A stretch of DNA of 26,905 nt from Rhodobacteraceae bacterium UBA6236 (GCA_002440945.1 DJWG01000012.1:1-26905), one strand, 5' to 3'. Counted from the first letter of the stretch, positions 15,070 through 23,201 are shown. Notes: generated from the sequence alone by a model not told the origin. Numbers and translations are program-made.

Positions 15070-15377
15070 TGCGCCGTCCGGCGCCGGTCTTCCTGGCGCG
15101 GCGCGCCTATCGCCACCGCCGCCTTCTGGATGCGGCGCGGCTTTTGCCCTTTGCGGGGCTTGTGCTGTTCCTGATCCCGATCCTCTGGCAACCCGCCGCG
15201 ACGCGATACGCCGACACCGGACGGGGCGCGCTTTATCTTTTCGGGGTCTGGGCTGTCTTGATCCTCGCGGCGCTGATCCTGTCGCGCCAGATCGTCGGCA
15301 ACGAAGCCACGGGCAGCGCCAGCACGTCTGACGGCGACCCCGCCGCGCCCTCTGACGACCCGTCCGGGGGGGGCTGA
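15069..15377 (+). CDS. Small two-helix membrane protein coupled to the SSS-type sensor kinase
   Basis: A 102-residue protein with a basic N-terminus (RRPAPVFLARRAYRHRRLL), two hydrophobic helices (about residues 25-42 and 56-75), and a Ser/Asp/Gly-rich polar tail. It overlaps both neighbours by one base (TGATG at each end), so the cell makes it in step with receiver and kinase. Small two-helix subunits (DUF4212 type) accompany acetate/solute symporters of the SSS family. By analogy this could be a partner of the kinase's symporter module. I do not recognise sequence identity to DUF4212, so this is inference from topology and context. Confidence 0.75.
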   Translation: MRRPAPVFLARRAYRHRRLLDAARLLPFAGLVLFLIPILWQPAATRYADTGRGALYLFGVWAVLILAALILSRQIVGNEATGSASTSDGDPAAPSDDPSGGG

Positions 15378-18097
15378 TGGTTCCCTTCAACCTTCTGGTC
15401 GCGGTCTGTCTGGGCTATGTCTGCCTTCTGTTCCTGGTGGCCTTCGCCGCCGAACGGGGGGCGCGGCGCGGCAAGGTCCGCTGGTTGCGCGGGCCTTGGG
15501 TCTATACCCTGTCGCTGTCGATCTACTGCACCGCCTGGACCTTTTACGGCGCGGTGGGCTATGCGGCGCGTTCGGGGCTTGAATTCGTGACGATCTACCT
15601 GGGGCCGACGCTGGTTCTGATCGGTTGGTGGGGGCTTTTGCGCAAGCTTGTGCGGATCGCGCGCGTCCACCGCATCACCTCGATCGCCGACCTGATTTCG
15701 TCGCGCTTCGGCAAGTCGAACCTGCTCGGGGTGCTCGTCACGCTGATCGCGGTGGTGGCGGCGACGCCCTATATCGCGTTGCAGCTTCAGTCGGTGGCGC
15801 TGTCGGTGCAGGTCTTCGCCCTGGGCGGGCCGCCGGGGGGCGGCGCGGACAGTCATATCACGGCGCTTTGGGTGGCGATGGGGCTTGCGGTCTTCACCGT
15901 GCTTTTCGGTACCCGCAACCTTGCCGCCGACGAACGCCACCACGGCATCGTCATGGCCATCGCCGTCGAGGCGGTGGTGAAGCTGGTGGCGCTGGTTTCG
16001 GTCGGTATCTTCGTCGTCTGGGGGATCGCGGGCGGCTGGGCCGGCGTGTTCGAGCGGTTGGCGGCATCGCCCATGGCCGACTGGCCGCTGGTTCCGGCGC
16101 GCTGGGCGGGGCTGACCTTCGTGGCCGGGGCGGCGGTGCTGACGCTGCCGCGGATGTTTCAGGTGCTGGTCGTCGAGAATTCGGATGAAACCCACCTGGC
16201 GACCGCCGCATGGGCCTTCCCGGCCTATCTTTTCGCGATGAGCCTCTTTGTCCTGCCCATCGCCATCGTCGGGCTCGACATGATGCCGAAGGGATCGAAC
16301 CCGGACCTTTTCGTGCTGACGCTGCCCCTCTCGCAAGGGGCGGGCGGGCTTGCGATGCTGGCCTTCCTTGGCGGGTTTTCTTCGGCCACGTCGATGGTGA
16401 TCGTCGCCTCGATCGCGTTGGCGACGATGGTGTCGAACCATATCGTCGCCCCCCTCTGGCTTGCGGCGGGCGGGCTGAAGCTGCGGGGGCGCGGACAGGC
16501 GGGACGGACCCGGGCGGATGCGGCGGATGTGCGGGGCGTCGTGCTGATGGCGCGGCGGATCTCGGTCCTGGCGATCCTGGCGATGGGCTACAGCTATTAC
16601 CACCTTGCGGGGGGCGGGGTGGCGCTGTCGGCCATCGGGCTGATTTCCTTCGTGGGCGTCGTCCAGATCCTGCCTGCGATGCTGGGTGGCCTGTTCTGGC
16701 GCGGCGCGACCGCCCGTGGCGCGGCGCTGGGCCTGGTCACGGGGTTTTCGGTCTGGCTTTACACGCTTTACCTGCCGTCCTTCGGTTCGGCGGGGCTCTT
16801 GTCGGCCAGCCTGATCACCGAGGGCCCCTGGGGGATCGGCTGGCTCAGGCCGCAGGCGCTGTTCGGCGTGGTCGGGCTCGATCCGTTGCTGCATTGCGTC
16901 GTCTGGTCGCTTCTGCTGAACGCCACCGCCTTTCTGCTGGGTTCGCTTCTGAGCTTCCCGAACCCGGTCGAGCGGATGCAGGGGCTGGCCTTCGTCAATG
17001 TCTTCGAACAGCAGAAGGCGTCGGCCGACTGGACGCGCGGCGGACCCGAGGCCGAGGATCTTCTGGCGCTGTCGCAGCGCATCCTGGGGGCCGAGGCCGC
17101 GCAGAACTTCTTTCTGGCCGAGGCGACCGCGCAGGGGAAGGCCGGTTTCCTGCCCGACACCACGCCCCGCTTCATCGAGGCGCTGGAACGGCGGCTTGCG
17201 GGGGCGGTAGGCGCCGCAACGGCCCATGCGATGCTGATGCAGGTGGCGGAAGGGGCGGGCGTCTCGGTCCAGGACCTGATGGCGGTGGCGAGCGAAGCCC
17301 AGCAGATCCTTGAATATTCAAGCCGCCTTGAGGCCCAGTCCGAGGAACTGGCCCGTACCGCCCGCGCGCTTCGTGACGCGAACGAAAAGCTCACCCAGCT
17401 TTCGATCCAGAAGGATGCCTTCCTGTCGCAGATCAGCCATGAGCTGCGAACGCCCATGACCTCGATCCGGGCCTTTTCCGAAATCCTGATGGAAGGCGCC
17501 CTCGAAGGGCCGGACCAGGCGCGCTATGCGGGGATCATCCACGAGGAAACCGCGCGACTGACGCGGCTTCTCGATGACCTTCTGGACCTTTCGGTCCTGG
17601 AAAACCGCACCGCGCAGCTTCGGATCACGGCCGCCAACCTGCACGACCTGATCGAGCGCGCGGTCGAAATCGCGGGAACGACACGGCCCGACCGGCGCTT
17701 CCTGATCCGCCGGGACGAGGCGACCGAGCATGTGGCGATCTTCACCGATGCCGACCGGCTGGTACAGGTGCTGATCAACCTGATGTCGAACGCGCGAAAG
17801 TACTGCGACGCCGACCGGCCGGAGCTGCGCATCCAGGTCCGTTCACGCGGCACACGGGTCACCATCGACATCATCGACAACGGCTCGGGCATTCCCCGCA
17901 AGGCGCGCTCGATCATCTTCGAGAAGTTCGTGCGTCTCACCGATACCGCGCGGGCCGGAGGGGCGGGGCTTGGCCTCGCCATCTGCCGCGAGATCATGGA
18001 AAATCTGGGCGGCACCATCGCCTATCTTCCCGGTCAGGGCGGCGCGGCCTTCCGGCTGAGCCTGCCGCTGCGCCGGTCCCTGACCATCGCGGCCTGA
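15377..18097 (+). CDS. SSS-domain sensor histidine kinase (CbrA/CrbS-like)
   Basis: A 906-residue membrane kinase. Residues 1 to about 530 form a sodium/solute symporter-type module with roughly 12-13 helices (for example AWTFYGAVGYAARSGLEF and GGFSSATSMVIVASIALATM). Residues about 557-630 fit the STAC linker (EAAQNFFLAEATAQG). A coiled segment precedes the HisKA domain (H688 in SHELRTPMTS). The ATPase domain has the N-box NLMSNARKY (N801, N805), DNGSGIP and GAGLGLAI near 862. CbrA and CrbS kinases of this layout control carbon use (histidine, acetate). No receiver is fused at the C-terminus; the receiver encoded two genes upstream is the likely partner. It could transport, sense flux through, or merely bind its solute. 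Confidence 0.92.
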   Translation: MVPFNLLVAVCLGYVCLLFLVAFAAERGARRGKVRWLRGPWVYTLSLSIYCTAWTFYGAVGYAARSGLEFVTIYLGPTLVLIGWWGLLRKLVRIARVHRITSIADLISSRFGKSNLLGVLVTLIAVVAATPYIALQLQSVALSVQVFALGGPPGGGADSHITALWVAMGLAVFTVLFGTRNLAADERHHGIVMAIAVEAVVKLVALVSVGIFVVWGIAGGWAGVFERLAASPMADWPLVPARWAGLTFVAGAAVLTLPRMFQVLVVENSDETHLATAAWAFPAYLFAMSLFVLPIAIVGLDMMPKGSNPDLFVLTLPLSQGAGGLAMLAFLGGFSSATSMVIVASIALATMVSNHIVAPLWLAAGGLKLRGRGQAGRTRADAADVRGVVLMARRISVLAILAMGYSYYHLAGGGVALSAIGLISFVGVVQILPAMLGGLFWRGATARGAALGLVTGFSVWLYTLYLPSFGSAGLLSASLITEGPWGIGWLRPQALFGVVGLDPLLHCVVWSLLLNATAFLLGSLLSFPNPVERMQGLAFVNVFEQQKASADWTRGGPEAEDLLALSQRILGAEAAQNFFLAEATAQGKAGFLPDTTPRFIEALERRLAGAVGAATAHAMLMQVAEGAGVSVQDLMAVASEAQQILEYSSRLEAQSEELARTARALRDANEKLTQLSIQKDAFLSQISHELRTPMTSIRAFSEILMEGALEGPDQARYAGIIHEETARLTRLLDDLLDLSVLENRTAQLRITAANLHDLIERAVEIAGTTRPDRRFLIRRDEATEHVAIFTDADRLVQVLINLMSNARKYCDADRPELRIQVRSRGTRVTIDIIDNGSGIPRKARSIIFEKFVRLTDTARAGGAGLGLAICREIMENLGGTIAYLPGQGGAAFRLSLPLRRSLTIAA

Positions 18098-18181
18098 GGC
18101 TTTCCGTCAATCCTTTGGTAAACCTGTTCTGGCTATGTTCGGAACGAACGCCAGAAAGGCGCGACGAATCCGGGAAGCGTG

Positions 18182-19192
18182 ATGACAGACGAAACCTTTC
18201 ATTCGGTCCTTCGGCGGAAAGCCGGTGCGGGACGGGCGCGGCTGCGCATTGCCACGCTGACGCCGGAAAAGGCCATGGTCCAGGCGCTGTCGAAGGCGGC
18301 GCAGGACCTGATGAACCTGGCGCTGAAGGTCGATGAAAATGCGGCGGCGCGCCTGTCGCTTGCGGAACTGCCCGAACATCTGCCGGACCGGGCGCTTCTG
18401 GCCCTTCTGTCGGGGCCAGAGGATGGGTTGGGGCTGGTCGCGCTCGACCCCGACCTGATGGCCGGATTGATCGAGATGCAGATGATCGGCCGGATCGGCA
18501 GCGCCCCGGTCCAGCCGCGCCGTCCCACGCGGACAGACGCGGCGATGTGCTCACCCTTCATCGACCGGTTCCTTGCGCAATTGCAGGCGGAACTTGGCGG
18601 CGAGGCTGGCGACAACTGGGCGGCGGACTATCGCTATTCCTCGGCGCTGGACGATCCGCGACCCTTGGGCCCTTTGCTGGAAGACCAGTCCTACCGATGC
18701 TTCCGCCTGACCGTCGAACTCGGCACCGGCACGACGCGGCGCGGCAGTCTGTTCCTGGCGCTTCCGGGGAATGATGCGACGGACCGGGACGAAGCCGCCG
18801 ATCCGGCCGAGGCTGTCCGCTGGGAACAGGCCCTGGCCCAGTCGGTGTCGGAGGCGCCCGCATCGCTGGGCACCATCCTTCACCGGCTGGTCCTGCCCCT
18901 GGGTAAAGCCCTGGCGTTGGCACCCGGTGTCGAACTTGTCCTGCCCCGCAGCGCGCTTCACTCGGTCGATCTTTGCGATGCGGGCGGCCATATCCTGGCC
19001 CGCGCCCGGCTGGGTCAGCACGACGGAAACCGCGCGCTGTGCCTGCTGACCCCTGAACTTCCCTTGGACCAATCGGGGGGCGCTGATGTGACCCTCCCGC
19101 CGACCCAGTCGATGGTTGCCGCGCCGGTTCCCGGCAGCGACAATCCGGTGGAAGACCTGACTCGGGTAGGGGCTATGGCAGTCGGATTTTGA
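18182..19192 (+). CDS. FliM-like protein with SpoA/FliN C-terminal domain
   Basis: A 336-residue protein resembling the middle and C-terminal domains of flagellar motor switch protein FliM. Residues about 20-110 resemble the CheC-like middle domain (ALLSGPEDGLGLVALDPDLMAGLIEMQMIG). Residues about 229-293 resemble the SpoA domain, ending ILARARLGQHDGNRALCL. The N-terminal CheY-binding motif of true FliM (LSQ-x-EIDALL type) is not present. No other flagellar gene lies in the window. It begins 84 bp after the kinase stop in the same direction; the start is ATG 18182 or the GTG directly before it. It may be an ancillary motor component or a diverged paralogue with another role. The fold call is good; the function is uncertain. 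Confidence 0.72.
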   Translation: MTDETFHSVLRRKAGAGRARLRIATLTPEKAMVQALSKAAQDLMNLALKVDENAAARLSLAELPEHLPDRALLALLSGPEDGLGLVALDPDLMAGLIEMQMIGRIGSAPVQPRRPTRTDAAMCSPFIDRFLAQLQAELGGEAGDNWAADYRYSSALDDPRPLGPLLEDQSYRCFRLTVELGTGTTRRGSLFLALPGNDATDRDEAADPAEAVRWEQALAQSVSEAPASLGTILHRLVLPLGKALALAPGVELVLPRSALHSVDLCDAGGHILARARLGQHDGNRALCLLTPELPLDQSGGADVTLPPTQSMVAAPVPGSDNPVEDLTRVGAMAVGF

Positions 19193-19474
19193 CGAGGCCG
19201 GGTGGTAAGCCGCAGGGCGCCCATGTCGGCTTTGCCAATCGCTCGTCACGGCGAGGGGACATCTTCTGTGGCCTTGCTTTCCCGGCGGTTTAGGCATTCG
19301 GGGCTGATTGGTCGGTTGACCGCATCCCCCCTTGGCCGGGGCGCACTGGCCCGATCCCGGTGCCAGAGCTTTCTGTCCGGGACCACGGTTCCGATCCAGG
19401 CTTTCACAAGGATCGCGGATGCGCAGGATCGCCGCGCATCAACACCGATCCGGCGTGTGCCTGGCTTTCCCGGA

Positions 19475-19900
19475 TCAGCCCTTGGCGCGGGCGTCGATGC
19501 GGCTGCGGAAAGGCTCCAGGTCATAGCCGTAGCGGCGGGGCATCTCGATCAGGCTGTCGGTCGGCTGCTCTCCGGCCATGCCCAGGGCCCAGACCACCGA
19601 GGAACGGTTGCCGCTGGCGCAATAGGCCAGAACCGGGCCTTGGGCGCTGTCCAGCGTGTCGCGCTGGACCTTGGCGTTGTCGTCGCTGATCGCGCCGGGG
19701 GTGACGGGGTTGTAGATGAATTCGAGTCCCGCCGCGCGGGCGGCCTCGGCCATCCGGGCGCTTTGCATCTCGGCCGGATTTTCGGCATCGGGGCGGTTGC
19801 AGATCACGCAGGTGTAGCCAGCGGCGCGGATCTGCGGCAGGTCGGCCGGCCCGATCTGCGGCGCCACGGCGTAGGCGGGCGTCAGCGTGCGAATGTCCAT
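19475..19900 (-). CDS. DUF442/TIGR01244-type rhodanese-like or phosphatase-like protein
   Basis: A 141-residue cytoplasmic protein. The opening (MDIRTLTPAYAVAPQIGPADL) and the P-loop-like C94-A-S-G-N-R99 (Cys-x4-Arg) match the TIGR01244/DUF442 family, in which a reactive cysteine serves sulfur transfer or phosphatase-like chemistry. In other alphaproteobacteria and in Xylella, relatives are fused to or sit beside the sulfide-responsive Blh-type persulfide dioxygenase, which is absent here. GGAGA precedes the start at 19900. It diverges from the TraR/DksA gene across 262 bp containing an FNR-type box. The 282 bp between its stop and the FliM-like gene show no recognisable element. Confidence 0.82.
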   Translation of the reverse strand: MDIRTLTPAYAVAPQIGPADLPQIRAAGYTCVICNRPDAENPAEMQSARMAEAARAAGLEFIYNPVTPGAISDDNAKVQRDTLDSAQGPVLAYCASGNRSSVVWALGMAGEQPTDSLIEMPRRYGYDLEPFRSRIDARAKG

Positions 19901-20092
19901 GTCGTTCTCCAAGAAGGGGTTGCGCCGGGGTCGCGCGCACGGCGGATGCGGTCTGGGGCAGGGTGGCGGTGTCTTCCCCCGCCCTCTGACGCCAGGGTCG
20001 AGCCTGACCATAACGCGGCGAAATCCGCAGGAAAAGCCCGCGCCGGACCTATCTTTCAGCCGAAGACCCATCGACAGGCGGCGGATTTCCGA

Positions 20093-20106
20093 TTGATATG
20101 GGTCAA
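20093..20106. promoter_or_regulatory. FNR/FnrL-type box upstream of the TraR/DksA gene
   Basis: TTGATATGGGTCAA has perfect TTGA-N6-TCAA arms, as in FNR/FnrL sites (one base from TTGAT-N4-ATCAA). A weak -10-like CATACC lies at 20129-20134, placing a start near 20141 with the box centred at about -41.5, the class II activator position. Confidence 0.6.
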
Positions 20107-20162
20107 GGCACATCAGACCGTCCGCCTTCATACCGGACCGGATCTGCAAGAAGGAGACGCCC

Positions 20163-20486
20163 ATGACCACGATCGCCGAACGCAAGCGCGCCCTGGAAGA
20201 CCGCCGCGCCGAACTGATGGGCCGGCTGGAAACGGTGGAGGATGGGCTTGATTCGCACGGCGAGAAGGACTGGGAAGAACTTGCCGTCGAACGCGAGGAT
20301 GACGAGGTTCTGGAAGACCTTGGCGCCGCCGCCATGACCGAGCTTCGGATGATCGAGGCGGCGCTTGCCCGGATCGAGGCGGATGAATACGGCTTTTGCA
20401 CCGTCTGCGGGTCCGAGATCGCGACCGAGCGGCTGGACGTGGTTCCGGCGACGCCGTTTTGCGCCAGTTGCGCGGCCAAACTCTGA
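20163..20486 (+). CDS. TraR/DksA-family zinc-finger protein
   Basis: A 107-residue protein of the TraR/DksA family. It has an N-terminal coiled-coil region (about residues 5-70), then a four-cysteine zinc finger C79-x2-C82 and C100-x2-C103 (FCTVCG, FCASC). The tip region reads EREDDEVLEDLG rather than the DxxDxA of true DksA, so activity on RNA polymerase may differ. It is shorter than DksA (140 residues at 581-1003) and, unlike that protein, keeps all zinc ligands. AAGGAG (20151-20156) gives ideal spacing to the ATG. The FNR-type box upstream suggests oxygen- or redox-linked expression. Confidence 0.88.
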   Translation: MTTIAERKRALEDRRAELMGRLETVEDGLDSHGEKDWEELAVEREDDEVLEDLGAAAMTELRMIEAALARIEADEYGFCTVCGSEIATERLDVVPATPFCASCAAKL

Positions 20487-20535
20487 TCCTTCGGGCTGGA
20501 TTTCGGCGCGCTCTGGCGATTAGACTTTGCGTGAC

Positions 20536-22533
20536 ATGACCCGCCCGATTTCCCCTTCCGATACGGTTCCGCCTCCGGCTGCCTTGCGGCCGTCGGGCAG
20601 GGGCGCGGGATCGGGGCTTCTGGTGGAAAACGCGGCCGGTATCCTGCATCTGACGCTTTCGGCCCAGGCGCAGGGCCTGTCCCGCGCCGCTGCGACGGCC
20701 CTTGGGCAGCGCCTCCGGGCCGATCTGGCCCGTGCGCTGGATGGGGCGGGGCCCGAGGTCCGTGTCATCATCCTGTCGGTCGAAGGCTGGGACTGGGTGC
20801 TGGACGACGATCGCGCCGGGCCTGCCGTCGCGGCTCTTGACGATGACTGGAACGCGATCTGCGCCCGGCTTTGCGACTGCGGCCTGCCGGTCATCGCCAC
20901 CGTGTCAGGCGTTGTCTCGGGCGATGCGGTCGCGCCGCTGCTTGCGGCGGGCTATGTCATCGCGCAGGCCGAAGCGCGGTTGTCGCTGCCGCAGGCGGGG
21001 CTTGGGCGGTTGCCGGCGGGCGGAATACTCGGGCGGCTCGCCGCGCGGATCGGGGCGGCGCGGACACTGGACCTGGCGCTTGCGCGGCGCAGTTTCGGGG
21101 CGCGGCGGGCGCTGGCGCTGGGGTGCGTCGATTCCGTCAGCGTCCCCGATCCGGGGCAGGCGGCGCTGACCATCGCGCGCCTTATTGCCAGCGGTCGTCA
21201 GGGCCTGCCGCCGCGCAGTCCGGTTGGACGGGCGCTGGCGGACCCCGAACCCTATCTGGATGCCATTGCCGCGGCGCGCGGCCATCTGGGGCAGATGCGC
21301 CCCGCACGCGCCCGACTGGTGGCGCGGGTGGCCGACGTGATCGAGGCGCAGCTTTTGCTGCCCGGCCCCTCTGCCGCGCTGTTCGAAGCCGATGCCTGGG
21401 CCGCGCAGCGCGCCGATCCGGTGGCGGCGGCGCTGGGCCATCTGGCCTGGGCGACGCGGCAGGCGGCCATGGCCCTGCCGCGGCCCGCAAAGGCCCTGCG
21501 GCTTCGCCTTGTCACGGTTCTGGGCGGCACGCCCTTGGCGGCCGATCTGTCGCATGCCCTGATCTCGGCGGGCTTTGCGGTGACGCTGGTGGCCCCCGAT
21601 GGTCCGGCGCTGGCCGAATGCCTGCGCCAGATCGCGGTCGCGCAGGACGCGGCGGTGCGTCATGGGCATCTGACCGAGGACCGGCGCGAACAGGATTGGG
21701 CGCGGCTTCAGGCCGGTCTGGAGCCGACGCGCGGTTCCGGCGCCGATCTGGTGATCGAGGCGTCAGACATGACCGATGATGAGGCCGGGCGGGCGCTGTC
21801 GCAGGCAGCCGCAGTGGCGCTGCGCGGGGCGCTTTTGCTGACCGCGTGGCCCCGCGATCTGGCGCAGCTTGGGCGGCACCGTCCGGTCTACGGCTTTTAC
21901 CTGACCGATCCGCTGGCCTCGGGCCATCTGGTTGAACTGGTTCTGCCACGGGGTGAGAGGACGGCCGAGGCTTTGGGGATGCTTTCGGCGCTGGCCCAGC
22001 GTCTGGGGCGGATCGCCATCCGCGTCCGGTCGGGGGCGGGTGGTCTGGCGCAATTGTTCCGAAAGGAAGGGCTTGAGGCCATTCGCGCCGGTCTGGCCGC
22101 CGGATTGTCGCCCGACGCGCTGGGGCCCTGCCTTGCCGCCTTTGGCTGGTCGCTGACCTTGCCGGCGCTGCCAGACGATGCTGTGCCGCAGTCGCGCAAC
22201 GACGCCGAGGCGCAGGCCCGCTGGCAGGAATGGCTGGTCGCGGCCCTGGCGAACCTTGGGGCGCGGCTGATTGAAGAAGGTGTCCTTTGCAGCACCGCCG
22301 AGGTGGATCTGGTCCTGACCGAAGGCGCGGGCCTTGCCCGCGACACGGGCGGGCCGATGCATATGGCCGATGCCCTGGGCCTTGTGCGGTTGCGCGCGAT
22401 CCTGCGCGGCCGGGCTACGGCGGGAGATGACGCCGCCACGCCCTCGGCGCTGTGGGATCATCACATCCGCAATGCGCGCCCCTTCACCGGGACGGATCTT
22501 CAGATCCTGGCGGCCGACCGCCTTACAGCATGA
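20536..22533 (+). CDS. FadJ-like enoyl-CoA hydratase/3-hydroxyacyl-CoA dehydrogenase fusion, catalytically degenerate
   Basis: A 665-residue protein with the two-part layout of the fatty-acid oxidation alpha subunit. The N-terminal crotonase-like domain spans about residues 20-230 and the Rossmann/3-hydroxyacyl-CoA dehydrogenase-like half about 320-665. Key positions are changed. The crotonase oxyanion/glutamate region reads SGDAVAPLL near residue 128, and the second glutamate of PE-x-x-LG is Q153 (PQAGLG). The NAD loop is G330-G-T-P-L-A in place of G-x-G-x-x-G, and the catalytic histidine of GLHFFNP is Y455 (GFYLTDP). The frame is intact over 2 kb, so it is probably a maintained pseudoenzyme rather than a decaying gene. 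The ribosome site before ATG 20536 is weak. Its stop overlaps a convergent small gene by 11 bp. Confidence 0.75.
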   Translation: MTRPISPSDTVPPPAALRPSGRGAGSGLLVENAAGILHLTLSAQAQGLSRAAATALGQRLRADLARALDGAGPEVRVIILSVEGWDWVLDDDRAGPAVAALDDDWNAICARLCDCGLPVIATVSGVVSGDAVAPLLAAGYVIAQAEARLSLPQAGLGRLPAGGILGRLAARIGAARTLDLALARRSFGARRALALGCVDSVSVPDPGQAALTIARLIASGRQGLPPRSPVGRALADPEPYLDAIAAARGHLGQMRPARARLVARVADVIEAQLLLPGPSAALFEADAWAAQRADPVAAALGHLAWATRQAAMALPRPAKALRLRLVTVLGGTPLAADLSHALISAGFAVTLVAPDGPALAECLRQIAVAQDAAVRHGHLTEDRREQDWARLQAGLEPTRGSGADLVIEASDMTDDEAGRALSQAAAVALRGALLLTAWPRDLAQLGRHRPVYGFYLTDPLASGHLVELVLPRGERTAEALGMLSALAQRLGRIAIRVRSGAGGLAQLFRKEGLEAIRAGLAAGLSPDALGPCLAAFGWSLTLPALPDDAVPQSRNDAEAQARWQEWLVAALANLGARLIEEGVLCSTAEVDLVLTEGAGLARDTGGPMHMADALGLVRLRAILRGRATAGDDAATPSALWDHHIRNARPFTGTDLQILAADRLTA

Positions 22534-22735
22534 TCCCGACGACGATCATCATCAGGCCGATGGCCGAAACCGCCAGCGCGCCGAGGTTGATCGCGACCGC
22601 CTTCTGAAGCACGGCGCGAAGCGCGGTTTCCTCGATCCCGGCGCGCTTGGCGCGGGCGACCTTCACGATCGCCCAGAAAAGTCCCGCAAGCCCCAGCACG
22701 GTCAGAACCGCCCCCGGCCAGATCAACATTTCCAT
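22523..22735 (-). CDS. Small two-helix membrane protein
   Basis: A 70-residue predicted inner-membrane protein I do not recognise. Hydrophobic segments lie at about residues 3-25 and 47-69, joined by a basic, helical loop (KVARAKRAGIEETALRAVLQK). The extreme C-terminus ends within the membrane (VVGIML). An AGGAAGGGG tract precedes the start at 22735, which is preferred over upstream in-frame starts because these would extend into non-coding-looking sequence. It converges with the FadJ-like gene and diverges from gapR. Confidence 0.7.
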   Translation of the reverse strand: MEMLIWPGAVLTVLGLAGLFWAIVKVARAKRAGIEETALRAVLQKAVAINLGALAVSAIGLMMIVVGIML

Positions 22736-22928
22736 CGGGCGCCCCTTCCTGCCGTTCCCCTTGCGTTGCCGCCCGCCTAGCGCGAAGCGCCGCGCATCAC
22801 AAGCCGCCTCGCGCCCCTGCGGGACCGGCACCCGGGCGCCGATCCTTGCCGATCGGGGTTGCGGCACGGCGGGCGCGCCGCTAGTGACGGGAAAAATTTC
22901 AAGCTTGATCGTCCCAAGGAGAGGCAGG

Positions 22929-23201
22929 ATGAACGTCCCCACCAGCACCCCCGCCAGCGATGCCGCCTACGCCGTGACGGCGGATGAGCTGCGTCAGTTC
23001 ATCGAACAGTATGAACACCTCGAGGCCGAGAAGAAGGACATCACCGAACAGCAGAAAGAGATCATGGCCGAGGCCAAGGGCCGTGGCTACGACACCAAGG
23101 TGATGCGCAAGATCATGGCGATGCGGAAGCGCGACAAGGATGACCTGGCCGAGGAAGAGGCGATCCTCGAGATGTACAAGGCCGCGCTGGGCATGGCTTG
23201 A
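22929..23201 (+). CDS. gapR: GapR (DUF2312) chromosome-associated protein
   Basis: A 90-residue protein with the DUF2312 signature: ADELRQFIEQYEHLEAEKK, then a charged coiled coil, RGYDTKVMRKIMAMRKRDKDD and a short C-terminal helix. In Caulobacter, GapR binds overtwisted AT-rich DNA ahead of replication and transcription and supports topoisomerases. Length matches the family almost exactly. AAGGAG at 22917-22922 gives 6-nt spacing. The 193-bp upstream region becomes AT-richer just before the gene and contains the palindrome TCAAGCTTGA at 22899-22908. An intrinsic terminator follows at 23249-23275, so it is probably transcribed alone. Confidence 0.95.
   Translation: MNVPTSTPASDAAYAVTADELRQFIEQYEHLEAEKKDITEQQKEIMAEAKGRGYDTKVMRKIMAMRKRDKDDLAEEEAILEMYKAALGMA

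Noticed and set aside
15377..16960. Interpretation of the kinase N-terminus as a separate proline/acetate symporter gene
   Set aside because: The frame is continuous through the STAC, HisKA and ATPase domains without a stop or internal start signal.
15233..17227. Long antisense frame of 664 codons opposite the sensor kinase
   Set aside because: Arg/Gln/Asp-rich composition typical of the mirror frame of GC-rich coding DNA; the plus strand encodes a clear kinase.
19193..19474. Additional gene between the FliM-like gene and the DUF442-type gene
   Set aside because: Open frames here have no ribosome site, no domain and poor coding character; no regulatory element was recognised either.
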